A stretch of 64,000 nucleotides of DNA from Cocos nucifera (GCA_006176705.1 QRFJ01001028.1:907136-971135); one strand, 5' to 3'; numbered from the stretch's first letter, positions 33,363 through 46,170 are shown. The notes: generated from the letters alone by a model not told the origin. A program made the numbers and translations.

Positions 33363-34715
33363 ATCCTAAAAAAAGGGCGAAGGTCTCAGCACAAAATCTC
33401 TTCCTATGTTGGTTCTAGTGCCAAAATATTAGATCCGGTGGTGGTAGTTGGGTGTGTGATGCAGTCAAGGAACGCAATATCTGCCACAACTGAACAAAGA
33501 AGCAAGCATTTTAAAAGAGATGCTAAAAAGATAGCACCAATGATACATGACTGCCTAAGTTCAAGCAAATCGTATGACTAAACTAAAAGCTATGTTTGAA
33601 TAAGTTTGAAAGCTAATTCTTTGAAATCTTTAGTAAGATTTAATGAAATGGTGGTGGAAAGGTAGGAAGGGAAGAGGGAAGGAAGAAAGCGGTGGAGAGG
33701 AAGGGGGTTGAGTGGTTGAGGAGGAAGAGAGAAGAATAAGGATTGAAATAAAGCAGGAAAATGGCAAGGATGAGAAAGAGAAAGATCGGAGGCTAGAAGG
33801 AGCAATCTCAAATGAGCAAAGACTTTTTATTAAATAGATCAAATTAAAATTTAGAATTGAATTTGATCTATTTATTAAATAGATAATCTGATGCAATTCA
33901 CTTAAACAAGTCAAATTAAATTAAACATTAGATTTTTAATGGATTAATAGATTAAATATATTAAATGAGTCTATTTAAATGGGTTTAAAATAGATTAAAC
34001 ATGTTTTAAATATGTTAAATAGGTCTTAATTAAATGAGTTAAATGAGTTAATAGGCTATCTGACTCAACCTAATTGAATATTAAATGGATTAAATTGATT
34101 AGATATTTGAAATCTAAATTCGACCTGAATATTAAACATATTAAAAGGGTTAACTTATTTATAACTTGAATCTATTTAGTCTGAATTCAAATCTAATTAT
34201 GATAGATCAAATATGAATCGAATTGGCAGATTAGATCATATTTTGTCAGTCTTAGTTGTAGTCATTTTTACAACATATCAATCTATCATAAGATAATCTT
34301 GAATTGCAACTCATCGAATAACTTAATTTATTATATAATTGGAACTGCAGGCACCAAAATATATAGATTGATCCATACTTGCAAGTGCATGCAGTTTCGC
34401 TTAATTTAACTAAGGTCCATGAGTTTTCACCTTCTTAATTCAGTCCTTTATGATTTAAGCCCTACTTTAAGATGCCTCATATTTCGGATCGTCTACTGTG
34501 CATGCACGGTGCGGTACATAATATGTAACATCTATCATGCAATGATTGCCGTACATGTATGCATGCCGTACACAATCACATACAACCATACATCATACGG
34601 TGGATAGTATGTATGATCCATTACAGTGCATCACACCCACAGCAAAGAATCCATGCTCCCCATTTTTTCTCTTTTCTTTTTTTTTTTTTTAAAAAAAAAA
34701 ATAAAAAAAAATCTC
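33363..34715 (+). repeat. Right copy of the 1353-bp direct duplication
   Basis: Same length as the left copy. It starts with ATCCT directly after the LTR and continues at AAATCTCAGCC into the PDLP proximal promoter, so this is the copy in native context on its right side. Confidence 0.9.
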
Positions 34716-35064
34716 AGCCATAAATACGCCTCGCACGCCGGTGTCATCCCATCCCAACTCTGCTCGCTTGCTACGCTACTGTTGTCCTTTTCCACCGTCC
34801 CAAAACTTGGAAGAAAATGCCCAAAACTCGGAAGAAAATGCCCACGTAAATTCCTCCTCAAACGCACCAGTGAGCCCATATATACCCACCATGCCAAAAA
34901 CCATTCACATACTTGAATGTTTTAATTCCCCACCCAAATCACTACCTCATCAGTCCTCTCTCTGTCCCCTCCTCTACAAGTAGCCTCCCTCTCCCCTCTT
35001 CTCCTTCTTTCCACAAGAACCACAAAGCAAGCAGTCACTCTTACACCAACAACAAAACTAAAGA
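34716..35064 (+). promoter_or_regulatory. PDLP proximal promoter and 5' UTR
   Basis: TATATA at 34879-34884 is the best TATA candidate, about 180 bp before the ATG. A perfectly spaced 21-bp tandem repeat (CAAAACT[TC]GGAAGAAAATGCC at 34801-34821 and 34822-34842) lies just upstream of it. The 5' UTR is pyrimidine-rich (CTCTCC/TTCTCC runs). Confidence 0.5.
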
Positions 35065-38000
35065 ATGCCAGAACTCTCTCTTCTCTTCCTTCTCTTCCTC
35101 TTCTTCTTCCCTCTTTTCTCCTCTTCAGATGACCACAAGTACTCCATCACCATAAAAAAAGATGACTACAACTCCTTCGTCTACGCCGGCTGCTCTCTAA
35201 AGTACACCCCCGGGTCTCCTTACCAGTTGAACGTTGAGTCCCTCCTCACCTCCTTGGCCAACGCCGCCGACTACTACACCTACGCCAACTTCACCTCCTC
35301 CACCGCCTCCGCCGCCGCCCCGGCCTATGGCCTCTTCCAGTGCCGCGCCGACCTCCCCCTCTCCAACTGCTTCTCCTGCATCCGCTCAGCCCTCACCCAG
35401 CTCTCCGCCCTCTGCCCCGGCGCCGCCGGCGCCACCGTCCAGCTCCGCTCCTGCTTCCTCCGCTACGGCAACGAATCCTTCCTCGGCAAGCCCGACAATA
35501 CCCTCCTCTACAAGCGCTGCGGCGGCGCCGCCTCCGGCGGGTACGCCTCCGACGTCCTTGGCCTGCGCGACGCCGCGCTCGGCTCCCTCACGGCGGCAGG
35601 CGGGTCGTACCGGGTCGGCGGCGCGGGGTACGTGCAGGCCATGGCGCAGTGCGTCGGCGACCTCAGCGCCGAGGAGTGCTCCGACTGCGTGGAGTCGGCG
35701 GTGGTGCAGCTCAAGGCGGTGTGCGGGTCCGCCGTCGGCGCCGACGTTTACCTTGGCAAGTGCTACGTGCAGTGGTGGTCCAATAGTGGCGTCTCCTCCG
35801 CCAAACACGGTCATGGTAAGCGGTTTTCCGGTACCCGGCGGTGGTCGTACCATTTTCTTTCCTTGTTATCGTTTCTATATATTTGGGGTCGTGTGTGGAT
35901 TTAAATTTTGGAATTCCTCTTGCAGTGTCGTGCTAATTAAGATTATTAACAAACTAATGACTGCAGGCTTGCCTGTTAGGTGTGTATATGGTTTGAGGTT
36001 TAATCTTATATTTAATTTTGATGTATGGTTAATTTCTTTTTTTTTTTTTTTTAGTGATATGGCCAACTTGACAAGATGGGTTCAGCGAACAATTTGTGGC
36101 TCTCTTTGGAAGGGTTGGTTATTGTTAGGAGTGACCACTTGTTAAAAGAATTTTGAGCTTTTAAATTAATGATCATATAATGACTGAATCAAGGAATATT
36201 TTTTGTCTATAATTAGGCTATGGTGGCAGTTTTTTTTTTTTTTTTTGGTTGAAAATCAGATTTTATTAAACCAATCTAAAATAAAAATATCCATAAAAAT
36301 CAGCAAATAAAATATTAAAAAAAATAATAAGATTGTCCAAAATGTAGATTTCGTGTGATTAGTGACATATATCGCTATGAGCTTTTAAGATCAATGGAGC
36401 TGGAGGTAAATTATTTTTTATTTATTTCTGATTGAATAAGAACTCAACTTTAAATCAATTGACTCTTGCTTATTCCACACTATATTTTGCAAGACTATTT
36501 TAACTAGATCATGTAGAAATTGGTAAACCATGACACGTGATGTTTCGAATCATTTAGACTTAAGTGCAAGTCTTTGTATGATGTTATAGTCTTTATAATG
36601 TTATAATAGTCTCAACTATTGGATATATTTGTTGTTATGATACCTTAAATTTAGTATGTTTCCTTATCTACACATTTAATTAACCAGCTATAAAGGAAGA
36701 AAAGAAACATAACCTTAGGGCTCTATTTTGACTCAGAAATAAAATTAATTTAGATTTCTCGGAGAGTCTTTTCACAATATTAAGAGGGGATCATGTTAGT
36801 TCTTATCATGCTACAACCTTAAAGTGGATTGCGCACATCAATCTACAATATAGTTGAGATTTATGACATATCCATTGGATATGTAACTCATAGTGCTGTG
36901 CCTAAGAACTTTCATAGTTTATTTAGTCGAGCAAATGCTACCATGCATAGCCCCAGCTGCATATGTCTTGGTTGCAAAAGGTTTATGGTTTTTAAGATTT
37001 CCTTTCGGCAAGTTTTAATTACTAAATCACATTTCAAATCTAAGTGCTTTTAATTATTACAAATATAAGAGGAAAACCTTTTGGAACCAAACTTTTAGCT
37101 TTCCTTCCTCCCTAAGTTTACAAGCATAACTTGACAAAATTTGGCTCTAGTTCAGTGGTCCATCGTTCAAAAGCCGACAAGTTGATCACTAGAATTTGAC
37201 GCTATCACTCCCCAGACCAAGATATGTGGAGCCCTACCATATATAGTACTAGAATTTTCCACCCCTGTTCACCCAATTATATGTGAAATTATTAGATGAT
37301 TAGGTCCGTTGTAACTTAGGATAAGATGAATCCATCAAACAATTTCACCGAATGAAATGAATTCATTTAGAGGAATGTTTGGTTCACAATCGAAATAAAA
37401 ATCAAAATAGATTGAAATCAGAATTGGAATAACCATTTAGTTCGTGATCAAAATTAAAATCTAAATTAAAATTAAAATAAAAATTTAAATACATAAAAAA
37501 AAATAGAATTTAAATTTTAAATAGATTAGATCATTCTTATTTTATTCTGAAATTGAAATCGGAATGAAATTCCTCTCAATCAAATAGTTAGAAGAAAATT
37601 CATTCATTTTTATTTCAATTTTGGACTCATACTTTTCTCAATCAAATATTTTTTTGGATGATTTCATCTTAGGTCTACGATGCATATGATCCATCTAATA
37701 ATTTTTGCAGTCAAATTAACTCAACAAGCTTATGCACCGGTGCTGGCAAGCGAACGTACAACACCATTGTGGCCAACTTGCCGTTCCACGTTCCACCAAC
37801 TTTTCTTTCTACAAAACCCTCGTCCGAGTGTATAACAATAATGCGTCCTCCAAGTTCTCAAAACAAAAAGTTTCTTTCCTTTTCGTTTTCTTTTTTTCCT
37901 CCCCTGAGGATGAAAAACTGCATCAAATGGTAGCTTTGTCCCGAACGAAATCAAAGGCAAAGAAATGAAAGGGATGGCTTTGTAACCTTTTTGGCCTTTA

Positions 38001-38550
38001 AGGTCCCCCCCCCCATGCTTGATTCAGAGATCTCATTGATATATTCTCCACAGGATCAAAGATTCAAAATTGATTTTTACCCAAAAAAAACTCAAAATCG
38101 ATAGCAGTAACTAATTATTGCATAGTGATCTAATCTCCATTATTGCACTTTTTTCTTTTTAATAATTGCGAAGGGGCCTTTAAATCCCTGAGGGCTCATT
38201 TGAAATAAAAATTAGCCACTTGAACCTATTGAGTATTTCTTGTTTTAGATTTAGACATTTAAATAGTACAAATAGTATTTGATAATTTTTCTATTTTATT
38301 TTTTTTCTCTTTTTACTTTATTTTAGTTGACAGAAAAACTTTGGGTATTGTCATCGGGCTCATGGTCGGACTCGTTGTCATAATTGTCTTCCTCTCCTTC
38401 ATCAAACGAGCTGGAGGTTGTGGTTCCTACTCATCCTTTCATTCAAGAATTTTTTTTTTTTTTTAAAAAAATTTTGGTGCATCCTAGAACTAGAATATTA
38501 TTCCTTACAAATTTCTTTCTTTGTTTTTTTTTCCAACTGCAGGTAAATAG
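35065..38550 (+). CDS. PDLP: Plasmodesmata-located protein (two DUF26 domains + TM), complete, 3 exons
   Basis: join(35065-35815, 38327-38416, 38543-38550) gives 849 nt, 282 residues plus TAG, with GT-AG introns (2511 and 126 bp). PDLPs are type I membrane proteins at plasmodesmata that regulate callose and cell-to-cell movement. Visible: a signal peptide (residues 1-21, hydrophobic LLFLLFLFFFPLF); the first DUF26/Gnk2 domain with CRADLPLSNCFSC (C-x8-C-x2-C, residues 93-105); the second with CVGDLSAEECSDC (196-208); a TM from exon 2 (about 255-275, LGIVIGLMVGLVVIIVFL); and a very short cytosolic tail ending GGK. There is no kinase domain, which separates it from cysteine-rich receptor kinases. 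Exon 1 is very GC-rich, as in many monocot genes. Exon 3 is 8 nt and supplies only the last residues, so it is the least certain part. Confidence 0.87.
36230..36340 (-). mobile_element. 5'-truncated LINE 3' end
   Basis: On the + strand a T17 run is followed by GGTTGAAAATCAGATTTTAT. Reversed, this is the ...ATAAAATCTGATTTTCAACC-poly(A) end typical of plant LINE 3' termini. The inner boundary is uncertain. Confidence 0.45.
37365..37640. mobile_element. MITE-like element in PDLP intron 1
   Basis: Starts near GGAATGTTTGGTTCACAATCG and ends near TCAATCAAATATTTTTTT, with GAAAT/AAATC-rich inner sequence. A related copy with the phrase TTTTTATTTTCATTTCA and GTTGGACTC lies at 43880-44110. Termini are imperfect and the superfamily is not assigned. 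Confidence 0.35.
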
Positions 38551-40383
38551 TAATGGAAATGCTTTTGGGGGGCCTCTGTCTTAACTCCTTTTCCCTTTCC
38601 CACTTCACTCAAGCTCTTTGTTACTTTGTGGTTTTTTTTTTTTTTTTGTTATAATATTTCCTCAAAGAAGAAAAGAAGCTTTTTAAAAGTGTGAAGTAGG
38701 GACTGAAAAGATGTGGATGAAGGGGCTGCTTTACTTGAAATAAGTGAAGTGGAGAAGTTGCCGAAATGGACCTAAAGAGAAGATTCCAAATCCACCCCAC
38801 TTAAGGGTTGTCATAATTAAGCTGCATGTATGTAGTTGTTCCTTCTAGTTATTCATTCATGGCTTTTATTGGAACTCTTCTAGAGCAAATGTTGCCTCTT
38901 GGGTGGGTGGATTGTAGGAGTGCAAGGATTGGTGACATAGATTAATGTACATGGAGGATGCTTAAAATTATTAAATAAATATTGGTTTGTTGTTAATATA
39001 AGTAAAATAATTTCACCAACTCAATTATTTCATACTAATTAGTTGATCAGTGGTTGTTGGAATTCGGACAAGCATCACAAAAAATGGCTAAATGGTACTA
39101 CATATGGCAGCCTTATGATCCTCAGAGGCATGCTTTTCTTACATATATATATATACAAATTAACCTAATTAATTGTCTAATAACCTAATCTCTGTATTAA
39201 TAAAATTACATGGAATCTTAATTAGCAAAATGATTGTTATTATCCAATGGGCCCTATCTAAGTAGTATACAAGATGGCAAGTGCATGAAGATAAAATAGT
39301 TTTTAGAGAAATCAATCAAAGTTAACAATAACTAACACCATCAGGAAAAAAAAAAGCTTATCTCAATTGATTTATAGCTCAAGAATCGAATGGTTGAAGG
39401 TAGTTGGATATTAGAATGAGCCCTTAAATAAGAATTTCAAATTGTGGCAAAAGCATTATTTTGCACCATGTAGTGGTGATGGTGCAAACCAATTTAGTTC
39501 TCTCCTTAGGGGAAAAAAAAGGAAAAACCTATTTGAATAAAGATAATACGCAGGAGCAGTAGACTACAAATCTTTTCCTATGTGAATATGCCCTAGCTTA
39601 AATAATCGATCCACTACTAAACAATATATTAAAAGTATAAACAACATAAGGTAATAATAATGCATTCCACGGGAAAAAGTTGGTCGGTCTTTTAGTCGAT
39701 GCACTTTTGCCATCAACCCCAGGTTCTTCTTTTTTTCTTTGATAAAATGACCGTGATATGTTATTAAAATTCTCATTTGTATTACTACATTTACGTACCA
39801 ACGGTGACCAACATATCATAAAAAAATTTGGAACAAGTGGATTAGAACGAGTATATAGATTTTAACAAAGTATTTTCTCCAAAGGTGAATCTCAATGGAC
39901 TAATCAGTTTGCGACGAGAGAGAAGATAAAGTGAACCAAAAGCATAGCTTTGGCAGAATGGTGGGTGGGGCTAAATCTAGTCTCCACCTCTTGGTCCTTT
40001 ACAAAGAAGAAAGAAACAAACTCTAGCGAACCATTTCTACCTTGCGTCGGAGCTGCTTTAGATTGAATCACCAATTAATTAATACTACTCCTTGGGCAAA
40101 CCATCTTAAATTACATCATCCAGAGTTAATGTACTGATGGACATTCACTATTCTAACGACAGCTTGATTTCTTTGTTGCTAAGTTTTAAAGGTACAAGGA
40201 ACTGGCCAACCTATCAAATCACCAAGCAATAAGTTGGTGAAGTTAAAGAGCACAGGAACCCTAAGGGCTTCGGTCCACCAATTCCAAAAGGCCAACCATG
40301 CAACTTTTGGAAGTTTGTGATGAATAGCTGTGATTTTTGCCATGAGAAAATCTGACTGCACCGCACGCGGAGGCTCCCCCTTC

Positions 40384-40415
<32 letters not shown>

Positions 40416-41220
40416 AATCTCTTTTATTATATTCCTCCCATCCACCTCTGCACGTGATCCAATCACCATGGGCATTGTGCACCGCTCATGATGTAAAAAA
40501 GCTCTATTTTTTTACCATATTTTTCTGTAAGCCAGGCCCATTGAGACATTCCATGGCTGCTCATATCACAAATCAAAATTCAAGGCGAAAAATGTTAAGT
40601 CTACTTGTTCAACAACTTGCCAGGATCAAATTCATATGCACTAGTGTCCTCTCCTTTGCTCTTAATTTATCATATTTTTTATATATTTTTGAGAATTTTT
40701 TTTAAAATATTTATCGAGTTCAACTTTGATGACAGTATTAAAAATGATAGAAATAGTGCAGATTATATTATTTGAGGTCCGAATGTCAGACTATTGATTG
40801 CTAGAGCTCTCTTTTTTTAAACCGTCTGTTTTTAGAGTAGAGCTTCATGCTGCTTGAATGGGCATCATTTGTGTAAGACAAAAATTATAAATGAAGAGAA
40901 TTTTTTATTGAGGATGACTCAACTATAATCATCTGTTGGATTCAAGATGAGACGAAGTATTTGAAGATTTATCTGTTGCTTTGTGATATCTGAAGATCTT
41001 TTTGTCATACCATCATGACGTCTGTTCGACATGTCTTTTGAAAGATAAATAGCATCGAATTGCATCCTTTGTTATAGAGCAAATCAAAAACTAGACCTAA
41101 CGTCAAGATGATGCTTGCCCTCAGGTCTATTTTATATTTTGACTTTCTGAATTATATTCACGCTAGAACAATATAATGGCTAGCCCTGTTGCATCGGAAA
41201 AAAAAAAAAAAAAATCTTTG

Positions 41221-41265
<45 letters not shown>

Positions 41266-42936
41266 CATACACGAGCACCTTACACCCATAAAATATTGAG
41301 ATTTGTTTTAGAAATAATTTGGACTGACACCATCAAATCACCAAAGTTTTGAGCTTTAAAAGTGGCTTTCGAGTTTTTAATATTGCTACTCTTCTGGAAA
41401 GTTGCATGCCACACCAATGAATGATATAAATTGTAAAGTGACGTGCATGGTGGAAATAAAGTGAGTGTATCTTCGGTATATCCAGCTTTACCATGAGCAA
41501 TTATTCAGCGGATCCATCTCACCGGAGAGAGAATAAAGTGGGCGCATGTGGTGGCGCAATTGTCGGTCAGACACCCTTTCAACTAAGGTAGGAAGAGGGG
41601 ATCCTGGCAGTTTCATTTGTCTTTATTTATTTATTTGTTTGTTTATTTTGAAAATGGAAGCAGCACGGCAAAGAGCACACAAAAAATATATAAAAAGATA
41701 TTTTACATATATACCCTTCTCCATATCTAAAATTATATAACTATCATCGCAAATCTACTATTTACAAGCATAGCTTATAAAATCACATGAACACTTATGC
41801 AAATGGCACCCTTTATTACAATTAAAAATTAAACTAAATCTATCATCCATCAATGAGTCATGCTACCTCCATATGTTTTATGACTGCTTAGACAACGTCA
41901 AGTGCTATGAATCCACTGAATGAGCCGGTCGAAACAGAAAAAAAAACATTAGGCCCAAGCCCCGTACACTTAAGAGAACTTGGACCCAAGCTGGCCCAAG
42001 TCCAAGATGTTTCTTTCTTGGGTTGGAGAACCCGTTATTCAGAAATTCAGAACCGAGCCAGGACCTAAAGGCCTACATGGGCCCCAAGAATTTAATCCTA
42101 TGGGAAATTAGCTCAACCTCGTATCTACCTCCCTCTATTTTTTATTTTATTTTTTTTTGTAACAGGGAAGTGGTGAGATAACTCACTACAATCAAGTAAA
42201 GGGGATGGCTCTTGCATTTGCTCTGATGCAGTGAGATAATTTAGGATGAAAGTCTTCAAACCAAATCGTTTCGCTTCTCTCTTTTGATTATGGACTTTGC
42301 TGGGGTTTTCAAAATAGAAGGGCACCACAAAGGGGCTTGAAGGGGTGAGGTGAAAAGGCTAACAGAGATGGACCATGTCGGCGGTAAGCCGAGGCCATTT
42401 GGATTTGGAAAAGGAGGAGAGCAACAAACAGTTAAGGTGGGATCGGGGTTGTATCTTTCGAGCGTAGTCAGGATTTACCTTTTTTTACTCGAATCCAAAG
42501 TTGGATCATCTATTCGTCGTTTTTTGACCTATACAAATAGATGGATGATCGAATTTGAATTGCTTTGAAATTTATGTGATTGAATGATGAATTCACGTCA
42601 AGGAAGGTAAATCCTTCTTTAGAATGATGGACGCACCCCCGACCTACCATGATAGGTGATGATCGGTGAGGGCAAAATTTTAGACTCTCGTATGTATTTC
42701 TTCATCGAAAAAAAAATATTAATATCAAAGTAATATTTAATTATATATATTTCATATATTATATATATTTGTTATTTATCCGGCCGAGTTTAATCTAGGT
42801 TTGGTTTTTTGTTGACTTAATTTAAATTTAATTTTATAAACTCAAAGCTTGATTTGTTTAGCTCGAGCTCAGTTTTACAGCCCTACAAATAAACAAATCA
42901 TATTAACAAATATGGTACTGTTAAGATAGAGAGAGA
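38551..42936. other. Intergenic DNA; no gene seen
   Basis: Contains simple repeats: (TTTA)n at about 40385-40412 and (CT)20 at 41223-41262 preceded by a poly(A) run. No ORF with recognisable domains and no RNA gene was found. Confidence 0.5.
41223..41262 (+). repeat. (CT)20 microsatellite
   Basis: Forty bases of uninterrupted CT, intergenic. Confidence 0.9.
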
Positions 42937-42949
42937 TTCGGGAAGGTTC
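42937..42949 (+). promoter_or_regulatory. Perfect three-unit heat-shock element
   Basis: TTCGGGAAGGTTC = TTC-nn-GAA-nn-TTC, the consensus binding site for trimeric heat-shock factor, about 211 bp before the sHSP start codon. Another TTCGAATTC follows at 42955 but without the 2-bp spacing. Confidence 0.75.
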
Positions 42950-43159
42950 TGCCATTCGAATTCTTCTCATTTATTAATCTGGATACTTCTCCGGTTTCTC
43001 GAATCATCGTCTCCAATCCTCGCCCTATCCATCAGATCCTCCATCTTGCTCCTCCAATTAAACCACTCCAGTCCCATCAAACTCGAAATAAATCCACGCC
43101 CAAAAGATACAAGATAGAAAAGAAAGAACAGAGGAAAAGAGGGAAGAAAAGGAAAAGAA

Positions 43160-43668
43160 ATGGCGGATTCGTTCTTCGGTGATCCCTTCCGGCGCTTCTT
43201 CTGGAGCCCTGCGATCTTCCGCGAATGGAATGGATCGTTCCCCGCCGCCATGGATTGGGTCGAAACCCCCTCCTCTCACATCCTCCAGGTCAACGTCCCG
43301 GGTAAACACCCCCCCGCCCCCTCTTCTCCTTCTTTCTTCTCTAGTTCTCTGCCTCCAGGGCTTTTCGAGATCTCGATGATGTAGGGTATGGGAGGGACGA
43401 CATCAAGGTCCAGGTCGATGAGGGGAACGTCCTCAGCATCAAAGGGGAGGGGCCGGCGGCGAAGGAGGAGAAGCGCAAGGACGCGGTGTGGCACGTCGCC
43501 GAGAGGGGGAAGGGGGAGTTGTACAGGGAATTCGCGCTGCCGGACAACGTGAGGACCGACCAAATCAAGGCCCACGTCGAGAACGGCGTCCTCACCATCG
43601 TCGTCCCCAAAGAGCCTCTCCCCGCCAAGCCCAAGCCCAGGACCATCGCCGTCTCCAGCAAGCTCTGA
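43160..43668 (+). CDS. HSP15.7: Peroxisomal small heat-shock protein (HSP15.7-type), complete, 2 exons
   Basis: join(43160-43301, 43385-43668) gives 426 nt, 141 residues plus TGA, with an 83-bp GT-AG intron. Small HSPs are ATP-independent holdase chaperones. The alpha-crystallin domain runs from about residue 35 to 123: SSHILQVNVPGYGRDDIKV, the intron falling in the P-G-Y, then GNVLSIKGEG, WHVAERGKGELYREFALP and NGVLTIVVPK. An I-A-V near the end may serve as the I/V-x-I/V oligomerisation motif. The protein ends in SKL, the canonical PTS1, as in the Arabidopsis 15.7-kDa peroxisomal sHSP, so peroxisomal import is expected. The HSE at 42937 fits heat induction. AATAAA at about 43733 is a probable poly(A) signal. 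Confidence 0.92.
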
Positions 43669-44704
43669 GCAAATCTCCTCCACAATCTCATCGGCTCATT
43701 CAAAATGAATGCTTGCTATAAAATGAAAAAAAAATAAATAAATCATAAAATTATGTAATGTATCGTTAGCTATGAATAATAATAAAATAATGTGCGGAGG
43801 AGGATGGATGATAAGCTGTATTTTATGAAGATATAAAGATGGATGGTTGTGTGTTGATGCAGTCGTAAAATTTCATGTGCTCTTCATATCAATTTCTATT
43901 TGAGATTTTGGGTTTCAATTATTGGACATGCCTGCATTGGAATAGAAATCGAAATCGTCATGTATCCCAAAAATTGAATTCTAGAGTAGGATATTCTCAT
44001 TTTCTTATGAAATCGAAATAGAAAGATAGGATTAGAACTTTTTCAATCAAATAACCAAGCGAAAGTTATTTATTTTTATTTTCATTTCAGCGTTGGACTC
44101 TCTGACCAAGCATGCCAAGATGGGTATATCATTCGTGACCATTTTGGATCCATCATCGAGTAGGATCTACCTTGCTTCAATCACAAACATGTGTGATTAC
44201 CGAGGTACGTCGCTGGCAGGTTGGGAGCGAGCCGAAAAAGGCGGCTTCAGTGCACCCACTTTTGGGACTTGGATCAAGCAATCAATCTCATCCTCTGGTT
44301 CCATCTTCGTGCCGTATGATGTTTTTGAACTATTTCTAATACACTTGGTCTTTCATATTTACGAGGGAACCAATCAACCTACTCATCGACCATCCAAGTC
44401 GGGCACTCGGCAATGGGCCAGCTTGCAATTGGTTGAGTGCATGGTTGACGGTCAAGTCTGTAATCTAAGACCTTCGTTGCCCCCACCTTTGGATGGGGGG
44501 TGACTCTGATAAGGTGGTGATTTGGATTTAATAATGTAGCTCCCCTCATGGCTCAACCTTTTCTTGCATGAAGTTTTGTTTGTTTTGAGCTCTGTGCTGA
44601 TGTACATGCAGCTATTGTTTAGAGGGAAGCTGATCAGCCTGCTTATTGGCCATCCAAATTGGCTAAAACTTGCCATAGCGCTTTGCTTTTTTTGACGACC
44701 ATGT
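43669..44704. other. sHSP 3' flank; MITE-like repeat; no further gene
   Basis: The sHSP 3' UTR with AATAAA runs at 43733-43745 is followed by a repeat at about 43880-44110 related to the MITE in PDLP intron 1. The open frame at 44093-44503 starts inside that repeat and has no recognisable domain, so I do not call it a gene. Confidence 0.45.
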
Positions 44705-45245
44705 TAATGTAATTCCATAGGCTTTGATCTCCTTCACAACCAAAAAAAAAAGAGTAATAATTTATCATTGTTTCTGCTAAGTTTATTTTATGAATATGTT
44801 GGGCTGAGTATTCTTAGAATTTGTTTATCGAACAGTGGAACGAGAGAAGGCAAGGGAAGGCACCCTGTGATGCATATAATTCATCAACTTCGCCCTCTTC
44901 TTCTTTATTTTTCTGTTTTTTTTGAGGAAACAAGGCAGCAAGTCGCAAGAAACTTGGCCAATGCATAGATATTAAGTCCAAAAACTTGGAACCATGCCGA
45001 CTCCCAGATTAGCCAAGGTATCCATAATCATCAGAAATTTTTGAAGCAGTCAGCTTACAGTAATATACTAAATGTCCCATGGATTGCATAAGCTACTAAA
45101 TTGGTGATCCATTGCCCAATTATTAAGGAATCTTCTTCCACCAAAATTCTAATAGCCAATAGGCACTATAAAATGTAGCAAAGGTCTTTGTAACTCCAAT
45201 GGAATTAAGACTGTATTCTGAATAACAAATTCTATTTCTGAATGA
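44705..45245 (-). pseudogene. LINE 3' end with RNase H fragment, copy 1
   Basis: Read on the minus strand, this segment contains ILVEEDSLIIGQWI (about 45080-45140), matching the 'V-E-x-D-S-L' block of plant RVT_3-type RNase H. It later contains DTLANLGVGMVPSFW, matching the 'A-D-x-L-A-x-L-G' block. Frameshifts and stops separate the pieces. About 400 bp match 63217-63640 with visible divergence. Confidence 0.6.
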
Positions 45246-46170
45246 TTGTAAGCTTCAGTATGCTATCAAAGTTCATATTGAAAAATTCAGATTGAGGGGG
45301 ATGATTACGAGTATATTAGTTGAGTTGTTTGGTAGGAAAAAGGGTTCTCTGAGAAAGTTGATCACGGTTTCATTGTCATGCATTGTCATTTACATTACAA
45401 GCTGCCGTTTGTTGAACTACTGAAGGAGCAATCGAACTGTTAGCAAAGGCTCACCCTTGGAAGACTTCATTATACTGTCCATATATAGTTTTCAAAACAT
45501 ATAGGAATTTACAAATCCATATTTTTTTAGAGGTTTTATGCAGAAATTTAGAAAGATGGGTTAAACCCACAACCAAAGGATGAATATTCAGCATATGAAT
45601 CAAGCAATTTTTCCAAAAAATACATGTGGAGAAAAATATGACTTTTGTTACTGAAAAGAATATTTTATTACTATAGAGGCCTTCCGATTGTTAAAACCTA
45701 CATAAAATTCTTCATAAGCTAAAAATTGTGATAACAAAAGAGCTTTCTAACGTGTTCATTAAAGAAAACCCAACACTATATAAATGCAGGAATATTCCCA
45801 GGTTTTCAATGCTCAAAATTCTCCCAATAACATTACTCTTAAATGGTTTCTTCACTCTTAACCTCAACAGACTCTTCCTAATCCTAGGATTGTTACCACT
45901 AGGATTATTTTTCAATCCTGAAAATTCTTAAACTGTATTAGTTCGCAAGCCACAACCCTTCTCTTGCATTAACCATTTTCCTAAAACTAGTAGATAATCA
46001 ATTTTGAATATTCCATATTCAGAATTTAGTTAAATAGCCCTTTATCCAAAATCTTTAGCAGTCAGGTGCATTATAATTGATTTAAGCAAGAAGGAACTAT
46101 AGAAAAAATCTAACAGGTTTGATGAATGTAAGGAGAGAGAAAGAGAGAGGGAGAAAAGATAGAAGAGAGA
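45246..46170. other. No gene recognised
   Basis: AT-rich DNA with short open frames on both strands at 45712-45931 that mirror each other and show no motif. A GA-rich stretch (46131-46175) borders the copia LTR fragment. Confidence 0.4.

Larger units (their letters stand above)
35816..38326 (+). other. PDLP intron 1 (2511 bp)
   Basis: Starts GTAAGC and ends CTTTATTTTAG. It contains a LINE 3' tail (36230-36340) and a MITE-like element (about 37365-37640). No other exon is recognised. Confidence 0.75.

Noticed and set aside
35234..36145. 303-aa Pro/Ser-rich frame and other frames over PDLP exon 1
   Set aside because: Out-of-frame and antisense shadows of the GC-rich PDLP exon; composition follows from the GC3 bias.
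44093..44503. 136-aa frame after the sHSP gene
   Set aside because: It begins in a MITE-like repeat, has no recognisable domain and has no start or splice context.
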